The notes under the pieces were generated by a model, which had not been told where the DNA came from, made no database searches, and saw only the letters and a list, made by a program, of their open reading frames with translations. A DNA stretch of 64,000 nt from Adineta ricciae (lineage: Eukaryota > Rotifera > Eurotatoria > Adinetida > Adinetidae). The first letter of the stretch is position 1. Every line of letters starts with the position of its first letter. The stretch spans positions 1 through 64,000 of the forward strand of contig CAJNOJ010000357.1 in assembly GCA_905250025.1 (NCBI GenBank), written 5' to 3'. Both the position numbers and the translations under genes were made by a program. Shown in pieces: positions 34,837-46,403 of this stretch.

Positions 34837-37800
34837 CTATGGAAACAAACATGTTTTTTATTTGTGAAAATACTTAGACCATCACATGCTGAAGTTTAAT
34901 GAATAGAATAGCTGGCTGAATTCAAATTGGAAATAATCTTACTCTTTTTAAAAAAAGAGTGAAGGTCAGTCTGATCATACGTCCAACACTCTTAAAAATC
35001 ATCGAAGAAACCTACTTGAATAATTGCATTGATAGCGATGGAAAGGAGATCCGTTGTTCACGAAAATTCTACTCACAAAGTGTCTTTTTTAAATGTTCGC
35101 TGTTTCTCACTAAAAAGCTACTGTTAATTTTTTTTACGTATATATAATACACATCAATTGTCTAGTTCGACTTATATTACGGATAGACTTCCAAAAGATT
35201 AATATCAGTTAGAATACAAGCAGTTATATATATACGCCTCAAATTATAAAAATACATTCAATTACAGTGATGCCCTCACACCCTTAGTGTTGAATGTATT
35301 TTTCTAATACAAATAGTACGATCTAACAAGCACGAAATTACATCAGTTGTGCCGCGCTGCATATCTTTTATACAACATGTTAAAATAGGTCGAATACATT
35401 ACAATCTGACTCCTACTTGTATGTCATTTTGCATTAGCTGTAGAACACTATCTATATTAAAGCAATATATCTAATCTTACACACAGTAATCGAGAACATA
35501 TCAGTATAAGTGTTATTCTCTAATAAGTCTATGTAGAGGATCAGTTTCTGTGCAAATTCGTCACAGTTTAAAAACGACTGATGTTGTAACACATTTCCCA
35601 ATACAAACATGCCTTATTTGCCTCAAACAAGGATACTCGAAGAGAATTCCAAAATATTTGCCGGGCAGACGGACGGCAAACATTTTGAAATGTTCCTTTA
35701 CCGAGTGACGCAAAAAGTATATACATGGAAACCATTCAAAACATTCCTACCTCAGCCGCTTCGCCGTTGAGTTATCACCCATACCTATGGTATAATTTGA
35801 TAGGTAACGAAGAAAACTAATAATCCAATAATTTGCCCAGATGTTGAGTGACACTAAAAGTGATTAGGTTAGATTCAACCAGACTAGAGCTGCAACAAAT
35901 CCTAGGCCTATAGTTTAGTGGATTTAGTCACTAAATCAGCACTTTACTTTTGATTTGGATATCATCTACCTGGTACGCAAATTATCCTGATGTAATATGC
36001 CCTAAGCCATCTCGACAATGAGAGTTAGCATGCGTGAGTATGGATGTGGGTGAATAATAAAGAACGAAATGCCTGCTCTCATCTGTACTTTCACCAACGC
36101 ATACACACTCACCGCATCATCGCCGTCACTAGAGGTATCCACAGGGCACATTTTCCTGCTCTATGAACATCTCACGTAGACACTACGGCTCGTACTTGCG
36201 CATTCCTTTCACTGGTCTAACAATAGATCGATCCACATCATACATGTCAACAGTGCAGAGTTGTTAGTATGCTCAATTCTATCGATAGTATCGGTTGCTC
36301 TCGTCGTAGAAAGGTCTTTTTTAATACTCATCATATCGAAACATCGATGTCGCAGGTGTGGATCGTGATGGTGTATGATTATTTCGAAAGAACACGAAAC
36401 GTTCTATACCTGCTTCTCAAACCTTTTGAAATCACCAGTTTTGTTTTCGTTTGAAAATGCGTAGTAATATCGACGATGATAGAAGCTGAATTATGCCTTA
36501 GTAATATCGTAAAATATCTGAAATTGAAAAATCGTCATTAAATAAACTAAAAGCGAGAGTGGATAAAGCAAACAACCGAACGAAACCTTATGACTGCAGC
36601 AATATTTTTATCGATACTAACGTGAAATAACTATTGATTTCTCAATTGCAGTTGTAAGCCTCCTTCGTAAGCATGCAACATTAATCAAATAACTACTGTC
36701 GAAATTGTAGAAAACGTCAGCACAACATCATTTTCTATGCAAAAGCTATTAGACTTTATATCGTGAAATGTTTTCTATAATTTCACCTATGATAATATTA
36801 TAATTGACATATATGCACATAACTTTAACTATTGATAATCATCATAACTGCGTAAAAGAGAAAAAAAATGGTCCGCTGCGTTTGTCTATTAATGTTAAAA
36901 ACATATACAGTAATGCGTTTTCTTTCCCCCCTCTCTCTCTTTTTACAGTCACCACTATGTACTTTATTTTTCAAGGACTACTTTTATACGGTCGTTGCAG
37001 CTTCGTTTGTTTTGCGTATGTAAAAAACAAGAAAATGAAAAATGTCCTTTCTCCATTTTATATGTAAAGGTGTACGATATGTATAGCTGAATTAGAAAGA
37101 TAGGATAAGTATTGCCTGTATGTCATTTAGTTGAATAAACGAAGCAGAGAACAGTCATGCATATTTTTCTTTTATTTGCTAACGAAGAGTATATGTATTA
37201 CTAATTATGCATCGTTCTATGCTACTCACAGATTACAAAACTACCGATAAAGGTCCACGAAAGGCTGTGATAAACTGAAAAATCCGTAGAATGTTAAGTC
37301 TTGAACTCGTTTGCCAGAATGCATTATCCCATTCATCACAGTAGAACCCGCCGGTGTGTCTCATATTATTGTATGGAAATTAAATCGTGATGAATGGGTT
37401 AAATAGCACATCATTTGTGACCATTTTTTACGATGGAATAAACCATTTAATCTACTAATTAAACTGCTGATTAAAAAGATTCATCAGCTCATGACATCCT
37501 GTCGGCGACTGTTCATCACACGGCGTACAATATTGGAAAATGTCTAAAGAATACATTACCTGCTGCATCCTGATAAACCTATCGAATGGATGGGTAATGT
37601 TAGAAAAAAACTTACCAGTGTTTATCGATCTTAGCTTCGTGTCCGATCTAAAGTTATAAGATCTTTTCGAATTCGACAGACCATTGAATCCTAATGGACT
37701 TCAGTAACATGAAACGATCAAGTCCAATGACCTCTGACGATGTCCGATTTTTTTGCGGTGTTTTGTGCTCTTTATTAAAATAAACTCATTGGACATTCAA

Positions 37801-38164
37801 GACCAAGTATTACTTATATCAGAGATGTCCACAGGGCAAGGTAAATCAGTTCCGCAATGTTCTTATTCAGTTGAAAAACCGAAAGAATATGATCGATTTA
37901 ATCACTAGTCTGTGAAATTCATAACACCAAAATTGATCTATATCCTTGAGTGAAAATAATGTTTTCTTTATTGAAATAGTGAAGAGAAATATTTGTAACA
38001 AAAAGGTGAAGATTGAGTTACCAAACTACTGACAGAAGAAAAATGTTCAGTCTCTTTTCTTTTGATTCTCTATCGACCTAAACAAAGAATTCTAGCAACT
38101 TCATTAGGATTCAAATTTGTGCATCGTTGCTTAAAAGCCAACCAGCTTTAGAAAAAAAAACTCC
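34837..38164. other. Intergenic, upstream of the Hint gene
   Basis: The missing first exon(s) of the Hint gene should lie in the first few hundred bases. A minus-strand MIRLTFTLFLKR frame ending at a GTAAGA (about 34943) is a candidate but its phase does not fit. The rest is AT-rich without support for genes. A short inverted repeat, TTGCCG...CGGCAA, occurs near 35660-35690. Confidence 0.35.
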
Positions 38165-38885
38165 CTTTCTACATTAGTAGTCGTCGCAGGAATGGACATG
38201 ATTGATCGAGCGTATTGAGAGAGGAATGGTGATTGACCTCTGAATTTTTGTCAAAACTGCAATGGCTCATAGCGTTTGATTTTTCTTCTGAATCAGCTTT
38301 ATCACGCAGTTGTTTGACCTGTCCTCGTAAATACATGCAGCATTGGTTCTTTATGTGATCCGGAATCTTCGTCAAAGACCGATAACGCGGATGAAGAAGC
38401 GTTACCACTACGTGGCGAATATCCAATGCAAACATTTCTTTTAGCAATAATGAAAAACGTTCGCGAGACCACGTTATGCCTTAAAGAAACGATTCATAAC
38501 TTTCGAACAATAAAGTTTATTTGTGTATTATTACCTGGCAAATCATGTTCGACATCGTCATCGTTACATCAGTTCTCCAAAAATGTATTTCCACCGTTTT
38601 CATGCGCATTTTTTTGTTATATCTTTTCAAAGATTCGTAAGAGTTCAATGTTTCTCCGAAGGTAATGCAGCACATTGATATTAGATAAAGAGATGGCGAA
38701 TCGCCACATTGAATAATTGTCATCACATGCCTAAATAGATTTAACAGCATGATCAATTGTTTCAAACATTGTTCGTTCGATCCAGTCAGTATCTTATTAT
38801 TGTTTCGAACCCAATACTGTCTTCGCAACTTTAAAAGATTTGTTGATCGATTGTAATAAATCAGATAATGATAGTCACATGACAA
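38165..38885 (-). pseudogene. Degenerate hAT-type transposase remnant
   Basis: Two minus-strand frames (38885 to 38517, then 38447 to 38169) resemble the C-terminal half of hAT transposases. The pieces are LLNLFRHVMTIIQCGDSPSL, a long helical stretch, then ALDIRHVVVTLLHPRYRSL, which matches the LDPR-[FY]-K-x-L box before the dimerisation region. The frame is broken between 38447 and 38517, and the N-terminal zinc finger and catalytic core are not recognisable. No terminal inverted repeats were found. The assignment rests on pattern only. Confidence 0.5.
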
Positions 38886-39939
38886 CAGATATTTTTGCGT
38901 ACTCCACGAAAAACCTGTGGATGGGTTTTGCTACCAATTGCCAAGCCTTCTCGACACTACGGAACATTTTTCGTTTTTCTGAACTTAAAATCGTTCAGTC
39001 GAAGTATAGGAAACCTTTTAGGTTCGGTGAAACTCCTTTTTGTTAGAGTGCGTTTTTTCCCAATGCGATACTGTGTGAGAAAAACTCAGATGAAGTCTGC
39101 AACAGGTGGAACCAAGACAAAACTCCAGGAAATTTAAATAAAGTTATAGAACGCAAAAAAATATTTTCAGTTTTTTTATTACACATCTCAAATAGTCACT
39201 GCTATTATTAATACAAAGTGTATTTTTTCTAGTAGTTTGTCGAAAGTTTTTATAAATTCGTTCTTGAAAATATTCTCCAATACATTGAAAACTTCTTGAG
39301 CAAGCGATTCTTTCAGGTGATGGGTCAAACTGCTTATAGTATAATCATTTAATCAAAAGTCACATGAGGTTATAGGTTATATTTAAACTTAAGATAGATT
39401 TGTTCAATATATTATTGTAGACGAGGCATTCTACTATATATTTATCTAATAAAACTTATAAAAACAGGGTTTAGATGTTCTGATCAACCATAAAAACTAT
39501 CTGGTTATTTTCTATAGTATGGTAATTGTTGTATCCAATGAAAACACTTGCTGAATATTGTCCTTTGTTAGTATTTTGTCAATTAAATCTTCAATATTTT
39601 TTAACAAACAATCTATTTTCGTTAATCATTTCAATAAATAAAGTTAGAATTTTGACGCGAAGATAAAAATCATTTCTATCTTACAAATCTTACACGTATA
39701 TTATTGAATCGATCATATTCGTTCCGATTTTCACTTCGAAAAACATTTAGATACACATTTGCTCTGTGGACATTTCTGATGGGTAGCTATATACATGGGA
39801 AAGTGCGGATGCAATATTTTAATTCGACTATTTTTCTTGAAGAAACCAAAAGGTGGGAAGTTATGACTATGCATTGGTAAAAAATTTACGTGTGCAATTT
39901 TTCAGCAGGGTGAATTTGAGTATAAATATTCGATTTCAA
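38886..39939. other. Intergenic, no gene seen
   Basis: AT-rich. It probably includes worn remains of the hAT element, but nothing is identifiable. Confidence 0.35.
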
Positions 39940-40104
39940 ATGGTTTCTATCAGTTCCGTGTGTGTAGTGTTGGCCTTTGCCTTACTCGTTGTGGTACAAA
40001 GTGATTCATGCCCATGACAAAATCATTGCTCTGGAGCTCGTTGTAATGATAACAATGTTTGTTATGGTGGTCTTATTTGCGGTACTGCCTGCGGTGGAGG
40101 ATAA
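39940..40104 (+). pseudogene. Secreted cysteine-rich peptide interrupted by in-frame TGA
   Basis: An ATG at 39940 opens a signal peptide (MVSISSVCVVLAFALLVVVQ) followed by SDSCP, then TGA at 40015-40017. The same frame continues for 28 codons with a dense cysteine pattern (C-x4-C-x5-C-x5-C-x3-C) to a stop at 40102. One substitution would restore a mature peptide of about 33 residues with six cysteines. The simplest reading is a recently broken secreted disulfide-rich peptide. Recoding of TGA is a less likely alternative, and no SECIS element was identified. Confidence 0.45.
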
Positions 40105-40547
40105 GATATATGAGGCAGTCATGATCTTCCTAAATGCTGTCGACGTTGTATTTCGGCTGATGAATCAAATAAATAGAAAAATCAAACTTCTATTGACGAA
40201 CATACATTTTTTAACCAGATACATATGTTAAATTTTTAATCTCAATAAAGTAAATTTTCGACTACTTATAAATAATTGAAACCGCGTAAACGTAACATGA
40301 AATGAGAAGTTCCCATGCTGTGCCATGACACATAGAACAAAAACGTTTTGGGACGCATCCCGTTTTATGGGAAATGTACTCGGACTTATCACTGTATATA
40401 ACCTCAAAACGCCTTTCTCGACGTGTCTCACAAACACTTTCTGTGAAAGATCGACTGACCCATCAAGATCAACAGTGAACACATTACAATATGCACTCGT
40501 TGGTAACTTTACTAATTCTTTCTCTTTTTTCTTGTCTATCAACAACG
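40105..40547. other. Intergenic between peptide remnant and CAP gene
   Basis: No gene is seen. A 105-aa minus-strand frame (40545-40228) overlaps the CAP gene promoter region and has no domain. Copy 1 for this part lies outside the window. Confidence 0.35.
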
Positions 40548-41349
40548 ATGGGAAAGTATATTAAATACCATGATGAGATGAAGATCGACAATGAAACAGG
40601 TATATATTATTATCTATCACCCTGATCGAATAAAATAAGTGAATAATACGAATCGTATACATCACTTCTTTTCATTAGTAGTTCTCCGAACTCGAAGATC
40701 ATCTTTTCATGGTATGAATGAAGTGGAACAGACGATCTTTACTCTTATCAATAATCATCGTGAAAACCATGGCTTACCTCCACTTCAACCGTCTGCTAAT
40801 CTTGCTTTTGTTGCTCGTACGCATGCAATCGACCTTGTTGAAAATGAACCTGATGTCGATGGTGGTAATATGCATAGTTGGAGTGATAAAGGTAACTGGA
40901 AACCGGTTCGATATACACGTGATCATGCACAAGCACACCTAATGTGGAGTAAGCCATCAGAAATTAGTAATTATAAATACACTGGTTACGAAAATTCACA
41001 TGGTTATGGACATGGCGTTAGAAAAACAATGAGAATAGATCCATATAGAGCTGTTGAAGGTTGGAAAAATAGTCCTGGGCATAATAATGTGATGATACAA
41101 AGAGGTGGTTGGTCGCCAATGAAAGCCATGGGAGTTGGTGTTTATAAAGGAATTGCAAATGTTTGGTTTGGCGAACATCTAGATACATTCCCAGCTCCTG
41201 GTGAAACAGAGGAAAGTGAGTATAAATATCATATTTATTTGACGATTTTGTTTTCTCTAAGCTATGCGATAAAATTCCTTTCAGTAACAGGAAAGGTTCC
41301 TCACTGTCGTCATGAACACTCTGAGGCACTGTTTATTGAGAGTGTTTAA
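40548..41349 (+). CDS. CAP/SCP-domain protein (copy 2, complete)
   Basis: The model is join(40548..40599, 40679..41215, 41285..41349), phases 1 and 1, introns 79 and 69 bp, giving 217 aa. A short N-terminus (MGKYIKYHDEMKIDNET) precedes a full CAP domain. Visible parts are EQTIFTLINNHRENHGLPPL, NMHSWSD (first histidine), GYENSHGYGHG (acidic residue), EGWKNSPGHNNVM (second histidine) and MGVGVYKGIANVWFGE. The CAP tetrad is therefore present. No signal peptide is visible, which fits the intracellular GAPR-1-like branch or a missing upstream exon. A short GKVPHCRHEHSEALFIESV tail follows. The ricin-B lectin follows downstream. Confidence 0.85.
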
Positions 41350-42191
41350 AGGATTACTAGTATAATAAAAACAGTTATATCAGTAGAAATACTTTTCTAC
41401 ATAGTTCGCAGGTGCTTAGGTCAAACAACTTGACATATTGAGGATAAATTTCAGTCTCTAGATGAATTTTTTTCGTGCAGATGATGCCGATATTATTTTT
41501 GGCAATACTTATCAATTCATTCATGCGGCATCGAACAAGGCTCTTGAGATCCACAGCAGCGGTACACACGACGGGGCCAATGTTGAGATTTTTAAAAATC
41601 ACCAAGGTGCCAATCAACTTTGGATTATCTATGGATACGATGATGATTCAATTCAGCTATTTAATGCGCATAGTGATAAGGCATTAGATGTGAGTGGAAA
41701 TGGCCATTCAGATGGTACTAATGTGCAAATCTATACAAACAATCGCTCCGTGGCACAGCGATGGTTTCTGAAATCGGTTGGAAATGGTTTATATGAGTTG
41801 ATCAATGTCGAATCTGGCAAAGCACTCGATGTTAGTGGAAACCAATCGGCTGACGGAACAAATGTACAAATTTGGACACGCAATCATACACCAGCTCAAC
41901 GATGGCGAATCGTTCCTATTTAGTCATTGTTAACCTGTATGAGTTTATTTGCGTGTGTCGACAACTTTATGTTCACACATACTTAACGCCTCATCTCCGT
42001 TTGATCTTTTCCTGTCGCTTTCTCTTTTCTTTTTTCCTCTGTGTTTCAATTGCGATCAAATACATTCGTTTTTTTCTTCCTCTTTTCTTTTTATTTAGCA
42101 CAGGCATACCGAAATTATAAGTCTCATTTACATACGTGCACTACAATCTTTATTTGACTTTCAAAACAAAAGATAATGATCAACCAATAAC
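41051..42191 (+). repeat. Duplicated block, copy 2, left segment
   Basis: Matches 1-1128 nearly base for base, with small indels in the 3' region of the lectin gene. Similarity ends at 42191. Confidence 0.9.
41462..41923 (+). CDS. Ricin-B-type beta-trefoil lectin (copy 2)
   Basis: This 153-aa single-exon protein has three QxW repeats (QLW, QRW, QRW), as in copy 1 at 412-873. The four differences are D2N, L3F, N8D and one I-to-L in the first QxW. The reading frame, length and spacing to the CAP gene are identical in both copies, so both are likely functional. It should bind carbohydrate; no secretion signal or partner domain is visible. Confidence 0.9.
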   Translation: MNFFRADDADIIFGNTYQFIHAASNKALEIHSSGTHDGANVEIFKNHQGANQLWIIYGYDDDSIQLFNAHSDKALDVSGNGHSDGTNVQIYTNNRSVAQRWFLKSVGNGLYELINVESGKALDVSGNQSADGTNVQIWTRNHTPAQRWRIVPI

Positions 42192-42831
42192 GAGTAGTGT
42201 AGAAGTCGTTAACTCGATTCGAGTATTAAAATATCCTTCGAATTCTAAATCTTCTACTTTAGAATTCGCAGCTTCGAGTTTTCAACTATTCAACTTGTAA
42301 ACTTATAAATCTAGAACTCCAACCCAGGTTATTATGGCACGGTCGGTTCCGCCCGGTTAGGTTCGTTTTCCGACCATTTCCTTGGCGGCGGATGCGCGAG
42401 AGATTTCGTGTTGTTTCTGCTTGCTGTAGCCTACACTACGCTCTGTGTCATCGTCGCTTAGTTTTGTAACTTAGAATACCCTTTCGTACGCCGCACTTTT
42501 TTGTATTTCCTGGAGCGCAGTGCCCTAAGCGCTCGGCTTGCTCTGTAGTCTATAGTACTTTGTCGCCCTGTCACTTGGCTGCGTCGCCGGGAATGCTCTC
42601 CGCTACCATCTCACTGTTACGTGTACGCTGGAACACCCTTCGCTACACCCTCACTTTGCGCTATACTCGACAACACCCTCACCCTCAAGACTTGGATGAT
42701 AACTGGCAATTGGACAGATTAGTCTTTGAATCATTGATAAATCATAATCAAACACAATGCTTCACGACGTATTAATCATAAAGTACAATACGCAGTGCAA
42801 ACTTTGCGCATTTTATTCGCTTTCGCTATAT
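42192..42831. other. Copy-2-specific 640-bp segment replacing the A/B cluster
   Basis: This unrelated sequence stands where copy 1 has 1129-8724. It begins with a perfect 11-bp hairpin (42239-42249 with 42258-42268). It then becomes more GC-rich than the surroundings (about 42330-42560), and has ACACCCTCACCCTC near 42670. A 71-aa frame at 42560 is not supported. It may be a remnant of a mobile element or a deletion scar. Confidence 0.5.
42239..42268. repeat. Perfect 11-bp hairpin next to the indel breakpoint
   Basis: CGAATTCTAAA, an 8-nt loop, then TTTAGAATTCG. It lies about 50 bp inside the copy-2-specific segment. Confidence 0.7.
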
Positions 42832-43087
42832 CTTTAAATGCATGACTTTTGCTTCGTTACTACTTAAAACAAGACAGCTCTGCTTTTCCAATTGGGTATA
42901 TTTTTTGTTATCTTCTAAATAAATAAAAACAGACGTGCGAAGAATGAAATAAAGTGACAAAACTAAAACTTGATTCTATAAAAGCACGCCAATAGTTATC
43001 CGACTAATATCGTCAATGGCCTCTCTGTCAGCACTTTGTAAAGTATCTTAATGGTATTCGAATAATAATCGATTCTTTTTCCTATAG

Positions 43088-43239
43088 CACCGGACTATAT
43101 AGCTGGATTAACAATTATTTCTTTACTTACACTTGCAATCATCTTTGTAGCACTCATATGTTGTATAGCAAAACGTAGAAGAGATCCTGAAACGACTGGT
43201 TTGTTGCCATCACCACCTCCAAGGCACATGCTCGAGTAG
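43088..43239 (+). CDS. Orphan membrane-helix exon (copy 2)
   Basis: Homologous to the exon at 8986-9137: a CCTATAG acceptor, PDYIAGLTIISLLTLAII, a basic CCIAKRRRD segment, and stop at 43237. Frame and length are kept with about ten residue changes. The upstream exon proposed in copy 1 lies in the segment that copy 2 lacks, so this exon may be stranded or may use another first exon. Confidence 0.35.
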
Positions 43240-43327
43240 GGGAAGCTCATCAAGTAGTATGAGCCGGCAATTTTTGAATTGGCTGATTTCTATTGCCACA
43301 GAAATTGTTTGTGTATTTTTTATCTAG

Positions 43328-44030
43328 ACCGGTGTATGACTTTGTGCCTCGGACATGCCAAGTGTGCTTCGATGAAAAGTTCTCATATGCATTTGGTCCT
43401 CCATTAACTGCTGCTTGTCGACATATTCATCAAACAATTTGTAATACATGTGTTCTCAATCATGTTGAAAAAGCGTTTGAAGAGATATGTCGAGATGATG
43501 TTCGTTGCCCTGAACCTGACTGTGGCGCTTTATTTGACTACGATGCAGTGAAAAATATTCTCAATCGCGGTGCTAATAAGAGACTTTTTGATCGATATGA
43601 TCGATTCATTACTAATCGACACATAGAACAAATGGATGAGTTCGTCTGGTGTTCAAATCCTGATTGTGGGATGGGACAACTCAACGATGGTGGACAAGCG
43701 AACAATATTGTTACCTGCTTTAACTGTCATAAGAGAACATGTTTTACTCACAGAGTTCCATGGCATGAAGGACTAACATGTGCAGAATACGATCAAACGA
43801 GGAATGCTGATGATGAAGCCAGTCAACTGTGGATAATTCAGAACTCGAAAAAATGTCCCAACTGTCCATATCGAATCGAGAAGAACGATGGTTGTGACCA
43901 TATGAAGTGTGTGAAATGTTCGTATGAGTTTTGTTGGTCTTGTTTAGCTGATTATGAACGAATACGAAAAGATGGCAATCATAGACATCATCCGAACTGC
44001 AAACATTATGCACCATACGATGAAACATAA
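43328..44030 (+). CDS. RBR E3 ubiquitin ligase a (copy 2)
   Basis: Homologue of 9226-9931 with intact RING1 (CQVCFDEKFSYAF, CRHIHQTICNTC), IBR (WCSNPDCGMGQL) and RING2 (GCDHMKC, FCWSC). The RING2 cysteine and following histidine are present. As in copy 1, no ATG precedes RING1. The exon begins after TATCTAG at 43327, in the same phase, pointing to an upstream exon. Its IBR reads HKRTCFTHRVPWHEGL, identical to ligase b of this copy (46404) and different from ligase a of copy 1, a sign of gene conversion between neighbours. Confidence 0.85.
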
Positions 44031-44734
44031 TACCTATTTCTCACATCTATTATCAATTATAGACTGTCGAAAATACGAAGATCTTGAACTGAATATAATA
44101 TAATAACACAATGTTGTTTTCGGTAAAATGAACATATTTGCATGAAAAATGACTTTTTTCATTCTGAAATAATGAATCACAACAACAAGAAGAATTTTTA
44201 GATGATATTCTCTAATATACATATCGCGACAGCGCGATAACGTTTGATGAACAATCAACCAACGAGAGGCACATTGATAATAATAATTCGGTGAAGTCTT
44301 TGTTCATTAATGATTGCGAGAGTGTGAAAAAGAAACGAAGGATAATATCTTATGCTTTGCTATATGATCAGTACATACTTCTTATCACTCATCTCACAAT
44401 CCGAGGAATTGTAAAAAAAGTCATTTACACTCGAACTATCACTTTTCTCTCCCCTTTGTTCAAATTTCACATATGGAGTCCATGTACGAAAGTGACACCA
44501 TGTGAAGTTGTTCAGAATCAAAGATTCTCTCCTTGTCAATAGTACATCAAACTTCTTTTTTTCTATCACAACATGAATTCGTTGGTCTATTGCAACTTCA
44601 AATGATAAGCGTCAGATTATCATCAATTATATCTTTTTTCGTGTACTGCTACGCATTAATGTGTTGAAAGGTATCTGTTTCTAGAGAAGACAACGGTCAG
44701 CGTCTTTTTTTATTTCAATTGGAACTGTTGGAAT
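44031..44734. other. Intergenic, conserved with copy 1
   Basis: No gene. Matches 9932-10656 with frequent small indels. Confidence 0.5.
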
Positions 44735-45868
44735 ATGAAAATCATGCGTAAACGTGCATGTAACAATATGCTTCTTTTCCTTTGTGGTCAAGTATTAATC
44801 TTTCTATTTCTTGTTAATTATTTATTTCGATCATCAACATCTGATCTGACACCATTGATGATTTCATTTGAAGAAATGAGTCAAAATTTAACAATGGATT
44901 CTTCAAAATTAACCTTTAAACAGCAGTATCGATATGAATATGAACAACTTCAAAATTATTCCTTAAAACAAATTTACGAAGAACCATCCATCAATCAAAC
45001 ATCTTATCCCAAACTACCTTACTTTTATTCGTTATGGAAAACCTCACCAATGCTTCCACGTTTGATAACGCCGGACGAACATTATTTATACATTCAGTTA
45101 CTGAACATTTTTGATTTGGTTTCAAAGAAATATTCATTTGAATACTTTATTACATTTGGAACTTTGATAGGCTCGTACAGAAATCACGGTAAGATCTATT
45201 AAAACGTATCGTTCGTATCTGTCATTCTCAAGGAGAACGGTGCCTTTAAAGTATAGGCCAATTACGACATATATTTTGATGATTTTTTCTTCATAGACAT
45301 TTTACCATATGACGACGATGTTGATATTTCAATCAATATCAAATATTATTCTCACATATCGAAGATAAACCAACTAAACAACGACAGCAATTGGCAATTT
45401 TATATCAACACACCAACAAATATGAAATTTTATTTCAAATCATCTCAACCAGCTGGTAAATATCCCTGGAAATGGCCATTTCTTGGAATTGATTTTTATT
45501 CGGAAAACTCTACACACATTAAATCGTATGTGTACATTGAAAAACACTTCGTATTCCCATTACTATTGCATCCGATCAGTACCCTTTGGTTGCCCGGGCC
45601 GAATAATATTGAAATGTTTTTCAAATCCGTATCAAAAGTCTATTATTCAAATTATTCAATTAACGAAACGTGTTTTTCACAAAGTTATTCACACAAACAC
45701 GAAACGCAGAAATACCAAAGAAAAGCAGTAAAATGCTCACAATTGATGAATAGTTATCCATTTATCAAAAGAATTTATGAAAATGATTTCTATTACGAAC
45801 ATCTTATGTTAGATAATCGCACAACATTGTATATTCTGAAAAGAAATCGAAATCTTATCCGAAACTAA
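44735..45868 (+). CDS. LicD/fukutin-like transferase (copy 2, intact)
   Basis: The model is join(44735..45188, 45297..45868), phase 1, intron 108 bp, giving 341 aa. A cytoplasmic MKIMRKRACNN stub is followed by a signal anchor (LLFLCGQVLIFLFLVNYLF), then a luminal domain. The LicD core FEYFITFGTLIGSYRNH continues across the splice as ILPYDDDVDI, where the aspartates should bind metal and nucleotide. Members of this family move phosphocholine or ribitol-phosphate onto glycans in the Golgi; the substrate here is unknown. Several N-x-[ST] sites suit a luminal protein. Copy 1 (10657-11780) carries a one-base insertion, so this is the functional one. Confidence 0.8.
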
Positions 45869-46403
45869 CATGATTTGACCAGAAATGACTCATCTAGTAA
45901 TGAAAGAAACCTTTGTAAATGACATCAATCTATCATAATTTATGTATGCTTCTTTGTGAAACGTGTCGACTTGACTAGCACTTTATCATAAATCATCTCC
46001 CGCCCAATTTGAATATTTAACACGATCGCACAATTTCTTTTATTAATTACAATTTCAATGAGACAAGGCTAATGCTTAGAAAAGCCGCGTGTCAATGAAA
46101 TATTACTTAACTCTTGCTTTTTCAAAAGAAGAGAAAAATTTGATACGAAACACATTCGCGTCTGATCGCGAAAAAACAATTGCACACGTGTTCTTTCGTT
46201 CTGTTACATACGACATGACAAATGCTTTTGCTTTCTTTCCCACCGACATGTCTTAATCATACTTGTGATTCTTGGTGGAAAATATCAATACAATGAGTGG
46301 GAAATAGTGTAATCCAGTAGACTTGTGAGGTATTGAGGCCAATACTATTTATACGAGTAATATTTTCGTCAGTGTGTCAGACAATTTCTGTATAAACAAC
46401 ACT
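45869..46403. other. Intergenic, conserved with copy 1
   Basis: No gene. Upstream region of RBR b. Confidence 0.5.

Noticed and set aside
35640..35720. Short TTGCCG...CGGCAA inverted repeat as a regulatory RNA
   Set aside because: Only six base pairs, no flanking conservation to judge by.
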